Shown: positions 41,922 through 54,600 of the stretch, one piece after another
Numbering within the stretch: the first letter of the stretch is position 1
Layout: the number at the start of each line of letters is the position of its first letter
Assembly: GCA_033239125.1 (NCBI GenBank)
Contig: BSWB01000008.1
Span: 774,001 to 838,000 of the forward strand
From: Fagopyrum homotropicum
Taxonomy: Eukaryota > Streptophyta > Magnoliopsida > Caryophyllales > Polygonaceae
Direction: 5' to 3'
Length of the DNA: 64,000 nucleotides
Translations under genes and position numbers: made by a program
Notes under the pieces: generated by a model
What the model was told of the DNA's origin: nothing
Seen by the model: the letters and a program-made list of their open reading frames with translations, nothing else
The model's database searches: none

Positions 41922-42850
41922 AGATTGTCACTTTTGCAAGGGGAATAAGAATAATGCGTTCAGTTGAAGATGAATATAAAAGTTGAAGTTGAGGTTTGCA
42001 CTTCGGGAATCGACAAAAAAAAGAGCCTTGAATGCAAGTATAGATAGAGAGCTATTGAAAGAAGCCAATGGTACAAATGGTCGTGACATTCTGTTGTATG
42101 GTTTTAATGCTATGGTACTTGTAAGCAACAAATTTTTGAAAACAACATGTTAGAACATGGTTGACTGAGGGATATACATGTATTGGCCTGCAAAAGTGAA
42201 ACACACAGTTATGGGCTTTGATAAAGCAACGTGTGAAAGGAGAAGATGAGTTGTTTAAAAGTACACAAAATAGGAGTTGATCATCTCTCAAATATAACCG
42301 AACCTTATGGAGTGAAATCGACATGTCTATCGAGAGACCACTCGATTAACACGTCCGATCTTGGCGGTGGACTGAAGGGTCCGAGTGAAGTTAAACCGCA
42401 AAAATCGTAGGCATTCACCATTTCTAAACTTGAAGCTCTGCATCTCTTCCTGCAAATAAAAGAGTTAGTGAAGAAGAAAGAAAAAAGAAATTAAAAAAAA
42501 GAAGAAGAGAGTATGCAAAAAAGAAGGGAATAAAAGAAAAATAAAAATACCTTTCTTTTTTTATTGCTTCTTTTCATTTATAAAAATCTGATATTCCATC
42601 TCCATTTAAATAGGTGGGTAGAATTCAACTCCTTTTTAATAGGAATTAATTAGCCCATTTAATTGGTGGTTAATTAATATCTGTTTATTATTAAGGAGGG
42701 ATAGTTCAATTACCTTAAACATCTTGGAATATTTTTGATACCTATAATATAAGAGATCAATGTTTTAAAATGTATCTCAATCAAATTTAGGTTCTAATAA
42801 ATCCAGATGGTTTGATTATAAAAAAATAAATTAAAGGATTTTAAGAAAAA
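41922..42850. other. Unassigned AT-rich stretch
   Basis: No retrotransposon domain, RNA gene or clear repeat is recognised. Short ORFs on both strands lack family motifs. It may belong to the E4 LTR or to an older insertion. Confidence 0.4.
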
Positions 42851-42856
42851 TATTTA

Positions 42857-43850
42857 GAACTACGTAAGGACTTGCGCCATTCAAATGGTTACGTAGGTAG
42901 CTCGACATATTATCGAGTACATTCACAAATCAAAAATTCAAACCATACATCTTTTATGTAGAACTACGTAAAGACTTGACGCCATTTTAAAAGGCTACGT
43001 AGGTAACTCGATAATAAGTTTAAATTATATCGGGTACAGTCGCAAATCAAAGTGTCAAATATTTAACTCGATATATAGCATTCGATCATCGAATCTAACC
43101 TCACAAAAATCCAAACAGTATATCTTTTTGTGTAGAACTACGTTATGACTTGATACTTGTTCTGAGTTATGTAGGAAATCCGATCTCAAATTAATTGGAT
43201 TCAGTCGATCCGTCCGAGTAAAATAAATTTTAATTTATATCTTGGACGTAATATCAAAAAAAACACCAAGCTTTCTAAACTCGATATAAAGCATTCGCTC
43301 ATCGATTTTATCCACAAAACAAAAATCCAAACCATATATCTTTTATCCAGAACTACGTATGATTTGATTCCGTTTATTTTTACGGATACATAGAAAATTT
43401 GATACAAAACAAATACGTATTAAATTCAATTACAAAAAATACTTTTGACTTTATATCAAACGAAAGTCATAAAGGTTAAATTCTTAAAATATCCCTTTAA
43501 GAACTACGTACGACTTGATTCCTAATAAAGGATACGTAGGAAATTTGGTAAATTAAGAACCGAATTCAGTCACAAGTTTTAAAATAAAATAAAATAAAAT
43601 AACCTCTCACTAATCTTGATCATGCGCGTGATAGCGGGATGAATTAAACAACCCTTCCTAGAATGTGTTTTTAATTTAATCTTATGATGCATGGTCGAAA
43701 TATAAATACCATGCAAATGATAGTTGAATCATCGACTAGGCAACCTTTCCTAGAAGGTGGGTTTGGACTTTGATTCTCTGATGCATGCAAACACCGCACT
43801 GAACTACGTGAGGCTTGATACTCTTTAACGAGGTACGTAGGCAACCCGTC
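42857..43850. repeat. Six hairpin-forming repeats with ACTACGTA/TACGTAG arms
   Basis: Copies start at about 42857, 42961, 43135, 43351, 43501 and 43802. Each begins GAACTACGT, continues with a variant of GACTTGATTCC, and closes with TACGTAGG or a variant. The outer arms pair, and a variable inner arm pair also stays complementary. Spacer words such as AAATCCAAACCATATATC recur between copies. The array lies just upstream of the E4 PBS, probably within its LTR. Confidence 0.75.
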
Positions 43851-44041
43851 CAAAAACAGGTGCAGCCCAAATCACTAAAACAAACCAAATATCGGTATTT
43901 ATATAACTTAGAATCAAAAGGTCAAAAAGAGAGGGTCGAACTTAAATAACAAATAAATAAAATGTGTTTTGTAAATTTGTATTCGAATAAAACATAAAAA
44001 GGCGTTTTATAAATTTGTGTACATTTTACTCAACATATTTT

Positions 44042-44060
44042 TGGCACGTCCGGTGGGACC
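44042..44060 (+). other. Candidate E4 primer-binding site
   Basis: TGGCACGTCCGGTGGGACC follows TTTT and a probable LTR end (CTCAACA, about 44029-44035), 66 bp before the gag ATG. Its form, TGG plus a GC-rich tract, is that of a PBS. I cannot name the tRNA. Confidence 0.5.
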
Positions 44061-44125
44061 TTTTCTTTCTTTTCATCTCTAAGTTATACATATACTAATG
44101 TTTGATCTTATTTGATTGCAAGGAA

Positions 44126-45735
44126 ATGGCGTCAAGGACAATTGTGAATTTCAATGAACTCCCGGCTATCTTCGTCATCCAAGGAGGACGATGGCTCCGC
44201 CGCAAGTCGTTTGAAGTTGTCTTTGACATTGCTCCTAATGCGATATATGCTGAAATCCCTTTGAAGAACTCTTTCAAGAGTCTTCAAGGTTTGGAGGAAT
44301 ATGCAACTCCGAATTCGTCCATGGCTCTTTCGGGACATGGGGGCATAAAGCCCAACAACAAGTTCAACAATGGGAAACCTGCTTATGTCAAAGTTGGACA
44401 TGACAGTTCTCCTAGCTTTAATGGCACAAAGCCTTCTGCTAGGGTTGTCCCAAGGCCAATCATTCGTGTCATCAAGAAGAATGGTGTGCCTGTTGGCATT
44501 TCTGCTGAAAACACTCTTAAGAAGGTGAACAAGTCTCGAAGAAGGAGGGGATGCAAGAATGGTTCCCGTCGTAACACTGGACCGCTTCGTAAACTAGCTT
44601 CCTCACCGGCTCTAAAACAAGACAACGCAATCCTTTGTGAAGCTGCAAAAGAGCTTTTAAACTCAAAGCATGCAATGGATAATTATCCAATGACTATCGC
44701 AAGACAAATTCTTGTAGGGTCAATTCCTATCACATTGGACAAGTTTGAGCAAGTCTACATGACTTCTTGTTCTGAGGAGGGTACTCAACCAAAAGCTCCA
44801 AAGCTTAAAATTAACAAACCCTCACGGGCCAAGAAAAATTCAAACGAGAATAAAGTGATTGAAGAAACTTCTAAAACTCAAAAGAGAGAAAGAAGTCTTC
44901 GTATTTCTAAAAAAGCTCAGTCTCGCAAGAGGCTCAAGTTGTGTCTTGTGATGGTCCAGTTACAAGATCAAAAGCTAAGTCAATGACTTATGCTCAAGTA
45001 ACTTCACAACCACCAAGTCCACAACGAGAATTGGAGGAAAGTTCAAGTTCTCCTTTATATGGAGATTTATCTTCTCTATTCCAAGAGGATGAATTTCCAC
45101 AAGTTGTTACAAAGGAAGGAGCAATGAAAGTTGTAGTACAAGATGAATCTGAGAACATGCAAGTATTTATGACTGGAACAACAAGTGTTGAGGAACAACT
45201 TCAAGACTTGCAAAGGTCATTAGGCGCAAGAGAAGCTCAAATAGCTACACTTATGGCTCAAATTGAAAATCAAGCTAATGCTAGTCGACATGAGCCAGTA
45301 AGGACGAATGATGAAAGTCCTGGCGGTAGCTCGTCCGTTTCTCCACAAGAGATTAGGGAGATGATTGCTCAAGGAATCCGAGAATTCCAAGTGTCACAAA
45401 ACCCTCCAGTACTCGGGTATAGAAAGCCATATCCGATCTAATACGATTCAGTACCATTCCCTCCCGGTTATCAAAGACCAACTTTTGATAAGTTTGATGG
45501 AATGCATGGATCACCACACGAGCATTTGGCTCATTTCTACTCAGCATGTGGTGAGACCGCATTGAGTGATGCTTTGTTGATCCGGCAATTTGTCCAATCT
45601 TTAAAGGGATATGCATTTACTTGGTACTCTCAACTCCAACCAGGATCAATCCACACATGGGATGATTTACAAAGAGTATTCCTAGCTCAATTTGTGAGCT
45701 CTAAGGCAAAGGTATCCATTATGGATCTTGCTAAT
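44126..45735 (+). pseudogene. gag: E4 gag region (Tat/Ogre-like Ty3/gypsy), frameshifted and cut by E5
   Basis: The ATG at 44126 begins MASRTIVNFNELPAIFVIQ, a long basic N-terminal region I do not recognise. The A-run at 44909-44914 carries an apparent one-base indel. The other frame then gives VTRSKAKSMTYAQVTSQ, a coiled coil (about 45185-45290), a TAA at 45439-45441, and the gag core PTFDKFDG...HEHLAHFYSACGE...FTWYSQLQPGSIHTW (45478-45665). The core ends at KVSIMDLAN, where E5 inserted at 45736. The Tat/Ogre assignment is tentative, from the gag style. The remainder of E4 would lie beyond the window. Confidence 0.7.
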
Positions 45736-47453
45736 TGTTCGCCACTTAGCGTGCGTGTAAATAAGCTTTAAATTTATAAAACTAGAAATCAAGCAAGCGA
45801 ACCCGCAGTGTACGGATCGATATAGTTAAGCAAGAATTCCAGAGTATCGAACACAGGGATTTGGGGGGAACAAATTCAATTGTAGATTATCAAGCAAGTA
45901 AATGTAAGAGCTTTTCGAATTATTGGGAAAACAACAATCCTAAAGATCCAGGAATCCAGCTGTGGCAATCGATTCAAGATATACTAATGATATAAGGACA
46001 GAGTTAAGATATGCAAAGGTATGCTAACGTAAGGTAATCGTACGGTGAAGTTCCAAAAACCTTATATGACTCACCTACAAGACACTCTCTATAAAGGTTG
46101 TTGAGGCTTCAATATAGAAAGGTTCTAAAGATGAGAATTAATGTCAAATACCCAAACTTGTAATCCAAGGATCAAGACTAACTAAATCGATTAAGGTTGT
46201 GACACTCACAATCGAGGTAGAGGTTGTTGAGGCTTCACTACCACCTAGAAAAGGCAAGCCAAGACTAAATTAAAGCAAATCTTTAACTTTGGATTAAAGT
46301 ACAAGCAAGTTCATAACTTAACACAAAATTACGGGTAGTTCTTGAGTTCCACGGCCGTGGAAGCTCAAGAACAGACTGTGGATTAGGGTTCGTCGGCGAT
46401 TCTCTCTAACTCTCAGGATCCAATCTGTTTACGAACGATCTATCATCATCTAAGCCACAACTATCAACCCTTCACTTTAGAATTGTTAAGGGTTTTTAGC
46501 CAACAATAGTCATATTGATATCAAATTCAAGAATTAAAAGATTGAAAGATGAAAACTTCCGAAAACCTTCAATAAACTTCAAACCAAACTCAAAGTCACA
46601 ATCAAGAACAAATATCGTCACTAGATTCGGAATAGAACAAACAAACACAATCTTAGATAAGAAGGAAGAACGGGATGTCAATCCGTCTTCTAAATCAAAC
46701 CTAAGCAAGAAGCGAAATCTCCTTGCGAACAATCTTCCGAATCTTCGATCTTCCGTCAATCCGGAAATCGCCAATAGCAATGCGCCAAAAATCTCTCAAA
46801 CAAATTTCCGCCAAATGCAAAATTAGGGCAATTCCAAGCGCAAGTGTATGTGTAAAGCCAGGTCTAAGCAGAGGTGACGGAATCTCTCTTCGTCCGTCAT
46901 TTTATAGTGTAAGATAAAATATCGGCCCGGCCCAATTGCGTTGGAGATCGTGGCTTAAAGTATGGCGAAAAAGATCGCCAAGATCACGGTCGTGGAAGGG
47001 TTCCACGGCCGTAATTTAGAGCGTGGAAATCAACACGGTTTGAACCATCTTCTCCACGGCCGTAGAAGTTACTGGAATGAACCACGCTTCCCTAGCCAAG
47101 GTTCCACGGCCGTGGAATTGAACGTGGAAAGTGGTACGGCCATATTTTAGAGCGTGGTTTAGGGCAAGAACGTGATTCTTCCCTAGCCTCGCGCATTCCT
47201 AAAGTTGGCACTCCCTTAGCTCCTAGGAATGTCCTCAATCCATGGACATACTCAATCAAACTCATCCTTGCTCAATTCCGTTCGGAAATAGCTCTCAATT
47301 ACCTATAATCAACATAAAGCTTGTGTAGATCTCTATATCGACATTATAGACAAACTAGCTCATAAATGCATCAATGCTCAATCAATGACTATCAATATGG
47401 ATCAAATACACTTAGAAAACGTGCCTAAAATATCACAATATTTCATGCTAACA
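45736..47453 (-). repeat. E5 3' LTR
   Basis: The LTR is 1718 bp, minus strand. It contains a composite palindrome at about 46329-46386 centred on 46349-46360, and a palindrome cluster at 46980-47170 with an exact CCACGGCCGTGG at 47104-47115. The ACACTGCGGGTTCGCT block occurs near its 3' end (plus 45800-45815). Confidence 0.88.
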
Positions 47454-48139
47454 AATAACCCCATACTTGCCACTTGCTTGTCCCTAAGCAAGGTCTTTCA
47501 AAAGCTTTAAAACAAGAGTTAGGATGAAATATGTGTACCTTCTCAAAGCGATGCTTCTTTTGGATGAATGTGCCTTCTAGTCAATAGATCATTCTCAAAT
47601 CTTGCTTCAATCGTTTATAAGACTTTCATACACTTAATCAAAGAGTAAAGAGTAAAGAAAGTTCATGAATCAATCAAACTTCCATACAAACATCATAACC
47701 CTTAAACATTATCAAAATCAATCATAAGAAACTTCAATTTAGATCACCAAGTCATATAACATTCTTTTGATCTTAAGGACTTTCAAAGAAAAAGGTCTAG
47801 AATGTGGAAAGGGAAGGGAACTTTAAGGAATGTGGTGCATGAATCCGGGAAAGTGGGCAACTACTCTTTTCTTCTTCTCTTGCGGTTTCCGCAACACCTT
47901 CAACTTAGAGCTTCACTCTCTTCTTTTCATTTTTCGACTTTACTTTTGGAGTTATGGATAGAGGTGCACAAAAACCGAAGCCTAGGAGATTGGCGTTTCT
48001 CAATTTTTATGAGATGCCTCAAACCCTTAGCGCACATACCATAATCCGCTAGGAATATCGCTCAATCCGACTTTGGCAAGACACAAACACCCGGCTATGT
48101 GAATGGTGCCGAGTTACTCATCATCATGATTGACTTCCC
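47454..48139 (-). other. E5 3' noncoding region
   Basis: On the minus strand it carries the GTAACTCGG conserved block and then a hairpin with a GGGA loop (47474-47491). AAGTATGGGGTTATT (plus 47454-47468) follows and abuts the LTR as the polypurine tract. It matches the E1 3' region in order. There is no gene. Confidence 0.75.
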
Positions 48140-49972
48140 TGTTACGCTAAGATCGTGATGCGCAAATGGGTTTTAAATTTATAACTCGAACTAAATCCTA
48201 ACTACCTAGCGAAACCCGCAGTGTACGGGACGTTTGTAGAAGGGATAGTATTCCGAGGTCGAACACAAAGACTAAGGTGAAATTGATTCGAATTGTGATT
48301 GAGTTTAGTAAAGATCTAGGTTGAAAGAAAAGAAAGAAATAAAGAAATGAAAATCTCAAATGTTTTTGGTTGGTTTTTGGTGATCGATCAAAGATCACAA
48401 TTCATGCAAAGTAAACAATCAACTAAACTAAGAATCAACACAAATAAACAAACTAAACAAGATAATGATCAAAGAAAGAAAAGACGGATTCTAGGGGTTG
48501 GAAGTTTCGGTTATGGCATAGGACTCAAGTTATCTATTCATTTCTTGGATTAACTATGATATGTTGGGATTAAGCGTTTCTAGATTGGGATCAATTACCG
48601 GGTAGGTCTCATGGTCCAACTAGTCCACTCCTAAGGTCTCATTACCGGGTAAGTCTCTAAGAACCTAAGGATAGGAATTCTACACAAACCGGATTGTTAA
48701 TTAGGGGTCTAACCTATCCTTACCGGGTAAGTCTTGGAAAGGAAAGTCCTAAACAACTATCCTAGCACACCTAATCCAATGACGGCTTATTAGGCTCACC
48801 ACTACCTAAGGTTTGTTATCTTTAGAATCTAAGAGCAAGGATTACCGGGTAAGTCTCTCCTAACACTTAGTTACTAACACTAGGTTACCCTAGGGTAGAT
48901 TAAACTCAACAAACACTTAGGATTTCAACATTCTGTAGATCTAAGACAAGATCCTTCGAACCAGGGAAAATCACGGTTTGTTCTACCTAAACCACGGCCG
49001 TGGTCAGACAAGAACTACCCGTGATTCCTAACAGCAGCTACGTTCATAAACACAAGTCATCCAAGGGTAAATCTAAGTCCGTCCTATCATAGCCCTAGCC
49101 ATAACCATCCTTTCCTTACCCTAGAACCTCATCAATTTAGCCTACAACGTTCATAATAGAAATCGAAACAAACAAACATAAAATCATAACATCCATTGCA
49201 AGATATTCAAGGAAAAGAGATGAACAAGTGAACTTAAAACAAAACCAAGCTGAAAATAGAATTAGAGTAACTCACAATCCTTCCAAAAGAAGGTTCAAAT
49301 GATTCATACAACTCTAGAAATAGAATCCGGAATTCTTCACTACAAAAATCTATCAAGGTGTGGCAATGGTGTGTGTTCTTCTTCTCCTCTTCAATGGAGC
49401 TCTTCTTCTTCTTCCTCTTTGACACTTTCCTTCCTAGAAAAACTTCTTGTTGAGAGAATATTGTTGTTAGAGAAAAATGGATAATGGATGAGCTGCTCCC
49501 AAATGCTCCTCACAGCCCATGAAGGACCACTTTTATAACAAACTTGCATGAGCTGGCCATGAGAGTCGTGGCACAGCTGTCACGAGAATCTGGCAACATC
49601 CACGGGTGATTCCACGGCCGTGGAGTGTCAGAGAACCGTGATTCTGTGCAGAAACTTCGCCTTGGATCATTAAGCTGTGATTTGGTGCATGGCTTGTGTT
49701 GGCAAGACTCCATGAGTCCTTCTTAGCCTTTAGCTTGTGTCCTAATGAGTCCGAGGGTGTGTCATCTAGATGAACGATCCTCAAACGTATCGTTTTAGCT
49801 CCTAAATCTCCCGAAATACCTATAAAACATGCACAAGTCCGCGTAGACGTCTATCTCGGCAAAATACATGAATTGAGTGCAAAACGTCGTGAACTAGTGC
49901 TAAACCATGCATGAATGAGTGAGAAATCTATCTAAATGATTACCTAAAACTAAGTCATAAATCGTGTTATCA
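48140..49972 (-). repeat. E6 3' LTR
   Basis: The LTR is 1833 bp. On the minus strand it starts TGATAACACG and ends GCGTAACA. It has palindromes at 48992-49003 and 49612-49623, repeated TTACCCGGTAA-like motifs at about 48595-48860, and a TATA-like TTATAAAAG near 49529 (minus). Confidence 0.92.
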
Positions 49973-51654
49973 AAATACCCCATACTTAAGGTTTGCTCGT
50001 CCCCAAGCAAATTCCCAACTATAGATTAAGAGATGACATGATTTATGTATGCAGAAAAATGGCAAAATCTTTTTGGGTTTGTGCTTCTATTATTGGATCA
50101 CCTTCAAAGTCATGTTTCATGGCAAAGGATAAGCATCATGCATCAAACAAAATGAAAGCATGGAAAGACAATTGTACTTAACTCAAAGGTATGCATGAAA
50201 TGTAAAGATGAAGAAGTCAAGAAGGTCAAGAGTACATCCAATCTAAATCACTAAGTCTTACAAACATGCAAATAGGTCATAAGGTCTTGTGAGATAAAAG
50301 GGCCAAGAAATGTAGTGATTGGGTGGGGATTTCTAGGTTATGTGATGCTAATCCGGGAACGGAACTAACTCTACATTCTTGTCCTCGATCAACTTCCCTC
50401 AAGTGTATATTTTCCTCTATCTTTTCTTTCTTTTCTTTTTCATTGACTTATTTTTGAGACAATGGCATTGGTGTACAAAAGCCGAAACCTTGGTGATTAG
50501 CCGTCCTCGGGCTTTTTCTTAGTTTTCGAGGTGCATCCACACCGGGCACACATACCTAAGCTCGTTAGGACTATTGGTTCATTTGACTTTGGCAAGGCAC
50601 CAACACCCGATTATGTGAAGTGTACCGAGTTACTTGTCATTTAAACCAATGTCCCCAAACCTATATTATTGGCTACACTTTTCACAACAAATTCAGCATT
50701 TTATGCATGATGTTCTCTTCATCAACAACTTCACCTCACACTTGCTTTTCACACACATCAACACACTAGCATGCTCCTATTCCCGGATGGGTTAAAAGAG
50801 GTTAAATTTATCTCAATTGAGGTGCTCAAGCAATCATGATTAAGATGAGAAATAGAGAAAGATTGAATTGCCTTATTCATTCCTAGATGGTATGCAAGAA
50901 CTATCATGTAATTTCGATCTTCACTACTCAATCCTTTCTAGGCAAACATCATGGTCACAAATCATTCATAGAATTTCAAGAGAAGTAGTTCAATTCCACA
51001 TATGTGTTCATTAATCCTAACACATGAGGCCATCCATAGCCAATTCACAAGACAAGATTCATCATTAGGATCATATCCAAGTCTAGAAAGCACAAAAATT
51101 TTTAAATTTTCTGAATTTTTATGGGATTTTCGATTTAAGTGTGTACAATGCAAGTCATGTGAAGATTTTAAACTATCCTAGATGCTCATCATGCAAAGGA
51201 TTATGCAAACCCCACCCCATACTTAGAAACACATTGTCCCCAATGTGGTATACAAGTAAAGAGAGTGAAAGAAGGTTCTCACAATGTAAAAATGGTTTGT
51301 TATGGTATTTGGGATTGCTCAATAGTGAATTGACGTTCGATGATCCTATCAACCATGGTAGAGAGCTCTAAGCATCCATCAAAGCTTCGGGACCCGCGCT
51401 AGGCACCGCTAGCCGTCCAAGTTCCGCGTCCGCTCCACCCATAATTGATGAGGGGTTCATCATCATCATTCCTATGTCAAGCAAGGTTTCCAATGCCACT
51501 AATGTTCTAGCACACACACAAAGTAGACAAAACACACACAAAGATAGAAAAATCTAGAAACGCAAACAAAACGAAAAAGGAAAAATGTTACCAATGGGTT
51601 GCCTCCCACCAAGCGCTTCTTTAAGGTCATTAGCTTGACCAAACTCGGGGGCGT
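49973..51654 (-). other. E6 3' noncoding region
   Basis: It has the same order as E2: post-pol box (51592-51646), hairpin CACATTG-GGGA-CAATGTG (51230-51247) with TAAGTATGGGGTGGGG (51210-51225), the AACTCGG block (about 50510-50640), then hairpin TTTGCTTG-GGGA-CGAGCAAA (49992-50011) and the polypurine tract. No gene is seen. Confidence 0.75.
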
Positions 51655-54600
51655 CTACTCTAGGTGAAGCGGGGCAATTATCTCCACCGGAGCTCCCGGG
51701 ATATACTTCTTCAACCGGTGCCCATTCACCTTAAAGTTCCCACAATGTTCCCTTCCTATCTCAATGGCTCCATGGGAAAAGATCTTCTTCACCACATATG
51801 GCCCGGTCCATCTTGATTTGAGCTTTCCGGGAAAGAGCCTTAGCCTTGAGTTGAAGAGAAGGACAAGATCTCCTTCACTCAACTCCTTGGGGATGATTTT
51901 CTTGTCATGCCATCTTTTGGTTCTCTCTTTGTAAATCCGGGCATTCTCATAAGCGTCCAACCGGATCTCCTCGAGGGCATTCAATTCAAGCAATCTCTTT
52001 TCTCCCGCCGCCTTGAGATCAAAATTTAGCCACTTAATGGCCCAATAAGCTCTATGCTCCATCTCTACCGGAAGGTGGCAAGACTTGCCATAGACCAACT
52101 TGTAAGGAGTGGTGCCAATCGGTGTCTTGAAGGCGGTTCTATATGCCCATAAGGCATCATTGAGCCTCATAGCCCAATCCTTTCTAGTCCTAGACACCGT
52201 TTTTTCAAGGATGGCCTTGATCTCCCGGTTGGAGATCTCCACTTGGCCACTAGTTTGGGGATGGTAAGGTGTTGCCACCTTGTGCGTCACCCCATACTTG
52301 GCCAAAAGCGCCCCAAAATTCCTATTGGTGAAGTGCTTCCCTCCATCACTAATGATCACCCTTGGTGTTCCAAACCTAGGAAAGATTACCCGGTTGAAGA
52401 ACCGCACTACCACCTTGACATCATTTGTAGGAGAGGCGATTGCCTCCACCCATCTTGACACATAGTCCACCGCCAATAGGATGAAGAGATTCCCACATGA
52501 AGAAGGGAATGGTCCCATGAAGTCCACACCCCACACATCAAATATTTCGACTTATTGGATGTTGTTCAAGGGCATCTCATTCCTTCTTGAGATGTTGCCC
52601 GTCCTTTGGCAAGCATCACATGCCGCTACAAAACCTTGCACATCTTTAAACAAGTTAGGCCAATAAAAACCGGATTGCAATACCTTTGCACACGTCTTGT
52701 GTGAGCTAGCATGGCCTCCACATGGTAAGGAGTGACAATGCCGGATCACACTTTCCACTTCATCTTCCGGTATGCATCTTCTAAACATTTCATCCGGGCC
52801 TTTCTTGAACAAGAGTGGCTCACTCCAATAGTAATGCCTCACATTGTTGAAGAACTTCTTTCTTTGTGCATATGTCAATCCGGGAGGCACTTCCTCACAC
52901 ACTAAGTAGTTCACAATGTCGGCATACCATGGCTCATTTCCTCTAGACACTTGGAACAAGCATTCCTCCACCATTTGCAATTGCTCATCTCGGAATGAGT
53001 CATCAATTGGAATGTCATCTCTTCCAAGCTCTAATGGAGGCAATCTACTAAGGTGATCCGCCACGGAGTTCTCGGATCCCTTCTTATCTCGTATTTCCAA
53101 ATCAAACTCTTAAAGAAGAAGGATCCACCGAATCAACCTTGGTTTGGCATCCTTCTTTGTAAGTAAATAACGGATCGTAGCATGATCCGTATAAACTATG
53201 ACCTTCGCTCCAACAAGGTATGAGCGGAACTTCTCAAATGCATACACCACCGCCAGCAACTCCTTCTCGGTGGTAGCATAATTGAGTTGGGCATCATCTA
53301 GCGTCTTGCTAGCATAATAAATAGCATGAGTGCGCCCATCTTTCCTTTCCCCAAAACAGCCCCTACGGCTACATCGCTTGCATCGCACATGATCTCAAAT
53401 GGTAGACTCTAATCCGGAGGTTGCATGATAGGTGCGGAGATCAAGGCGTTTTTCAATCTACAAAAAGCTTCAAGACAATCCTTGGAAAAGACAAAATCAA
53501 CATCCTTCATTAGTAGGTTAGTGAGAGGCTTAGAAATTTTAGAGAAATCTTGGATAAACCTCCGGTAAATACCGGCATGCCCTAAGAAACTCCTTACCCC
53601 CTTCACCGAGGTAGGTGGCGGCAACTTCTCTATCGTTTCAATTTTGGCCCTATCAACCTCAATGCCACGGTTAGACACCAAGTATCCTAACACAATGCCT
53701 TCACTTACCATGAAGTGGCATTTTTCCCAATTCAAGACAAGATTTGTCTCCTCACATCTTTGCAATACCAATGACAAGTTAGCCAAGCAATTATCAAAGG
53801 AAGAACCATAAACAGAGAAATCATCCATAAATACTTCCATGATATTTTCTATGTATTCCGAAAAGATAGCCATCATACACCTTTGGAAGGTGGCGGGTGC
53901 ATTACACAACCCAAATGGCATTCTCCTATATGCAAAAGTACCCCATGGACATGTAAAGGTTGTTTTCTCTTGGTCATCAGGGTGGATAGGGATTTGGAAG
54001 AATCCACTATAGCCATCTAGATAGCAAAAATGAGAGTGTTGAGCTAACCTTTCTAGCATTTGGTCAATGAAGGGGAGAGGGAAGTGATCTTTCCTAGAGG
54101 CCATGTTCAATTTCCTATAATCAATGCACATCCTCCACCCCGTAACCGTCCTAGTTGGGATTAGTTCATTGTTCTCATTAGTTACTACGGTCATCCCACC
54201 CTTCTTAGGAACTACATGAACGGGACTAACCCACTTACTATCCGAGATAGGGTAGATAATTCCCGCATCTAGCAACTTAATGATTTCCTTTTTGACTACC
54301 TCTTTCATTATAGGATTCAATCTCCTTTGATGTTCAATAGAGGGTTTGTGGTTATCTTCCATCATTATCTTATGCATGCACAAAGAAGGCTTAATGCCAA
54401 CCAAATCATCAATAGTATAGCCAATGGCTTTCCTATGCAATCTTAGTTCATGCAACAACTTAGCAAGTTCATCATCACTCAAGCATGCATTAACAATCAC
54501 AGGATATGTAGAGTTTTCACCAAGAAATGCATACTTCAAATGAGAGGGGAGGGGTTTAAGTTCAAGTGAAGGAGGACCTTTATCGGTTGAAGATGATCCA

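Larger units (their letters stand above)
45736..48139 (-). mobile_element. E5: Athila-like element of the E1 family (3' part only)
   Basis: On the minus strand a 3' LTR (45736-47453) is preceded by the 3' noncoding region (47454-48139). The LTR ends match E1 (TGTTAGCATG...GCGAACA). It interrupts E4 at CTAAT (45731-45735). E6 interrupts it at 48140, so the rest lies past the right edge. Confidence 0.85.

Noticed and set aside
42340..42480. Possible minus-strand exon after a TTTGCAG acceptor-like site
   Set aside because: The translation is short and matches nothing I recognise, and no donor or second exon is seen.
42857..43850. CRISPR-like array
   Set aside because: Repeats are imperfect, unevenly spaced and lie in plant retrotransposon DNA; no cas genes are present.
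44895..44920. Programmed -1 frameshift at the A-run in E4 gag
   Set aside because: The zero-frame codons are TCT AAA AAA GCT, so the run does not make a proper slippery heptamer. A one-base homopolymer indel is simpler.
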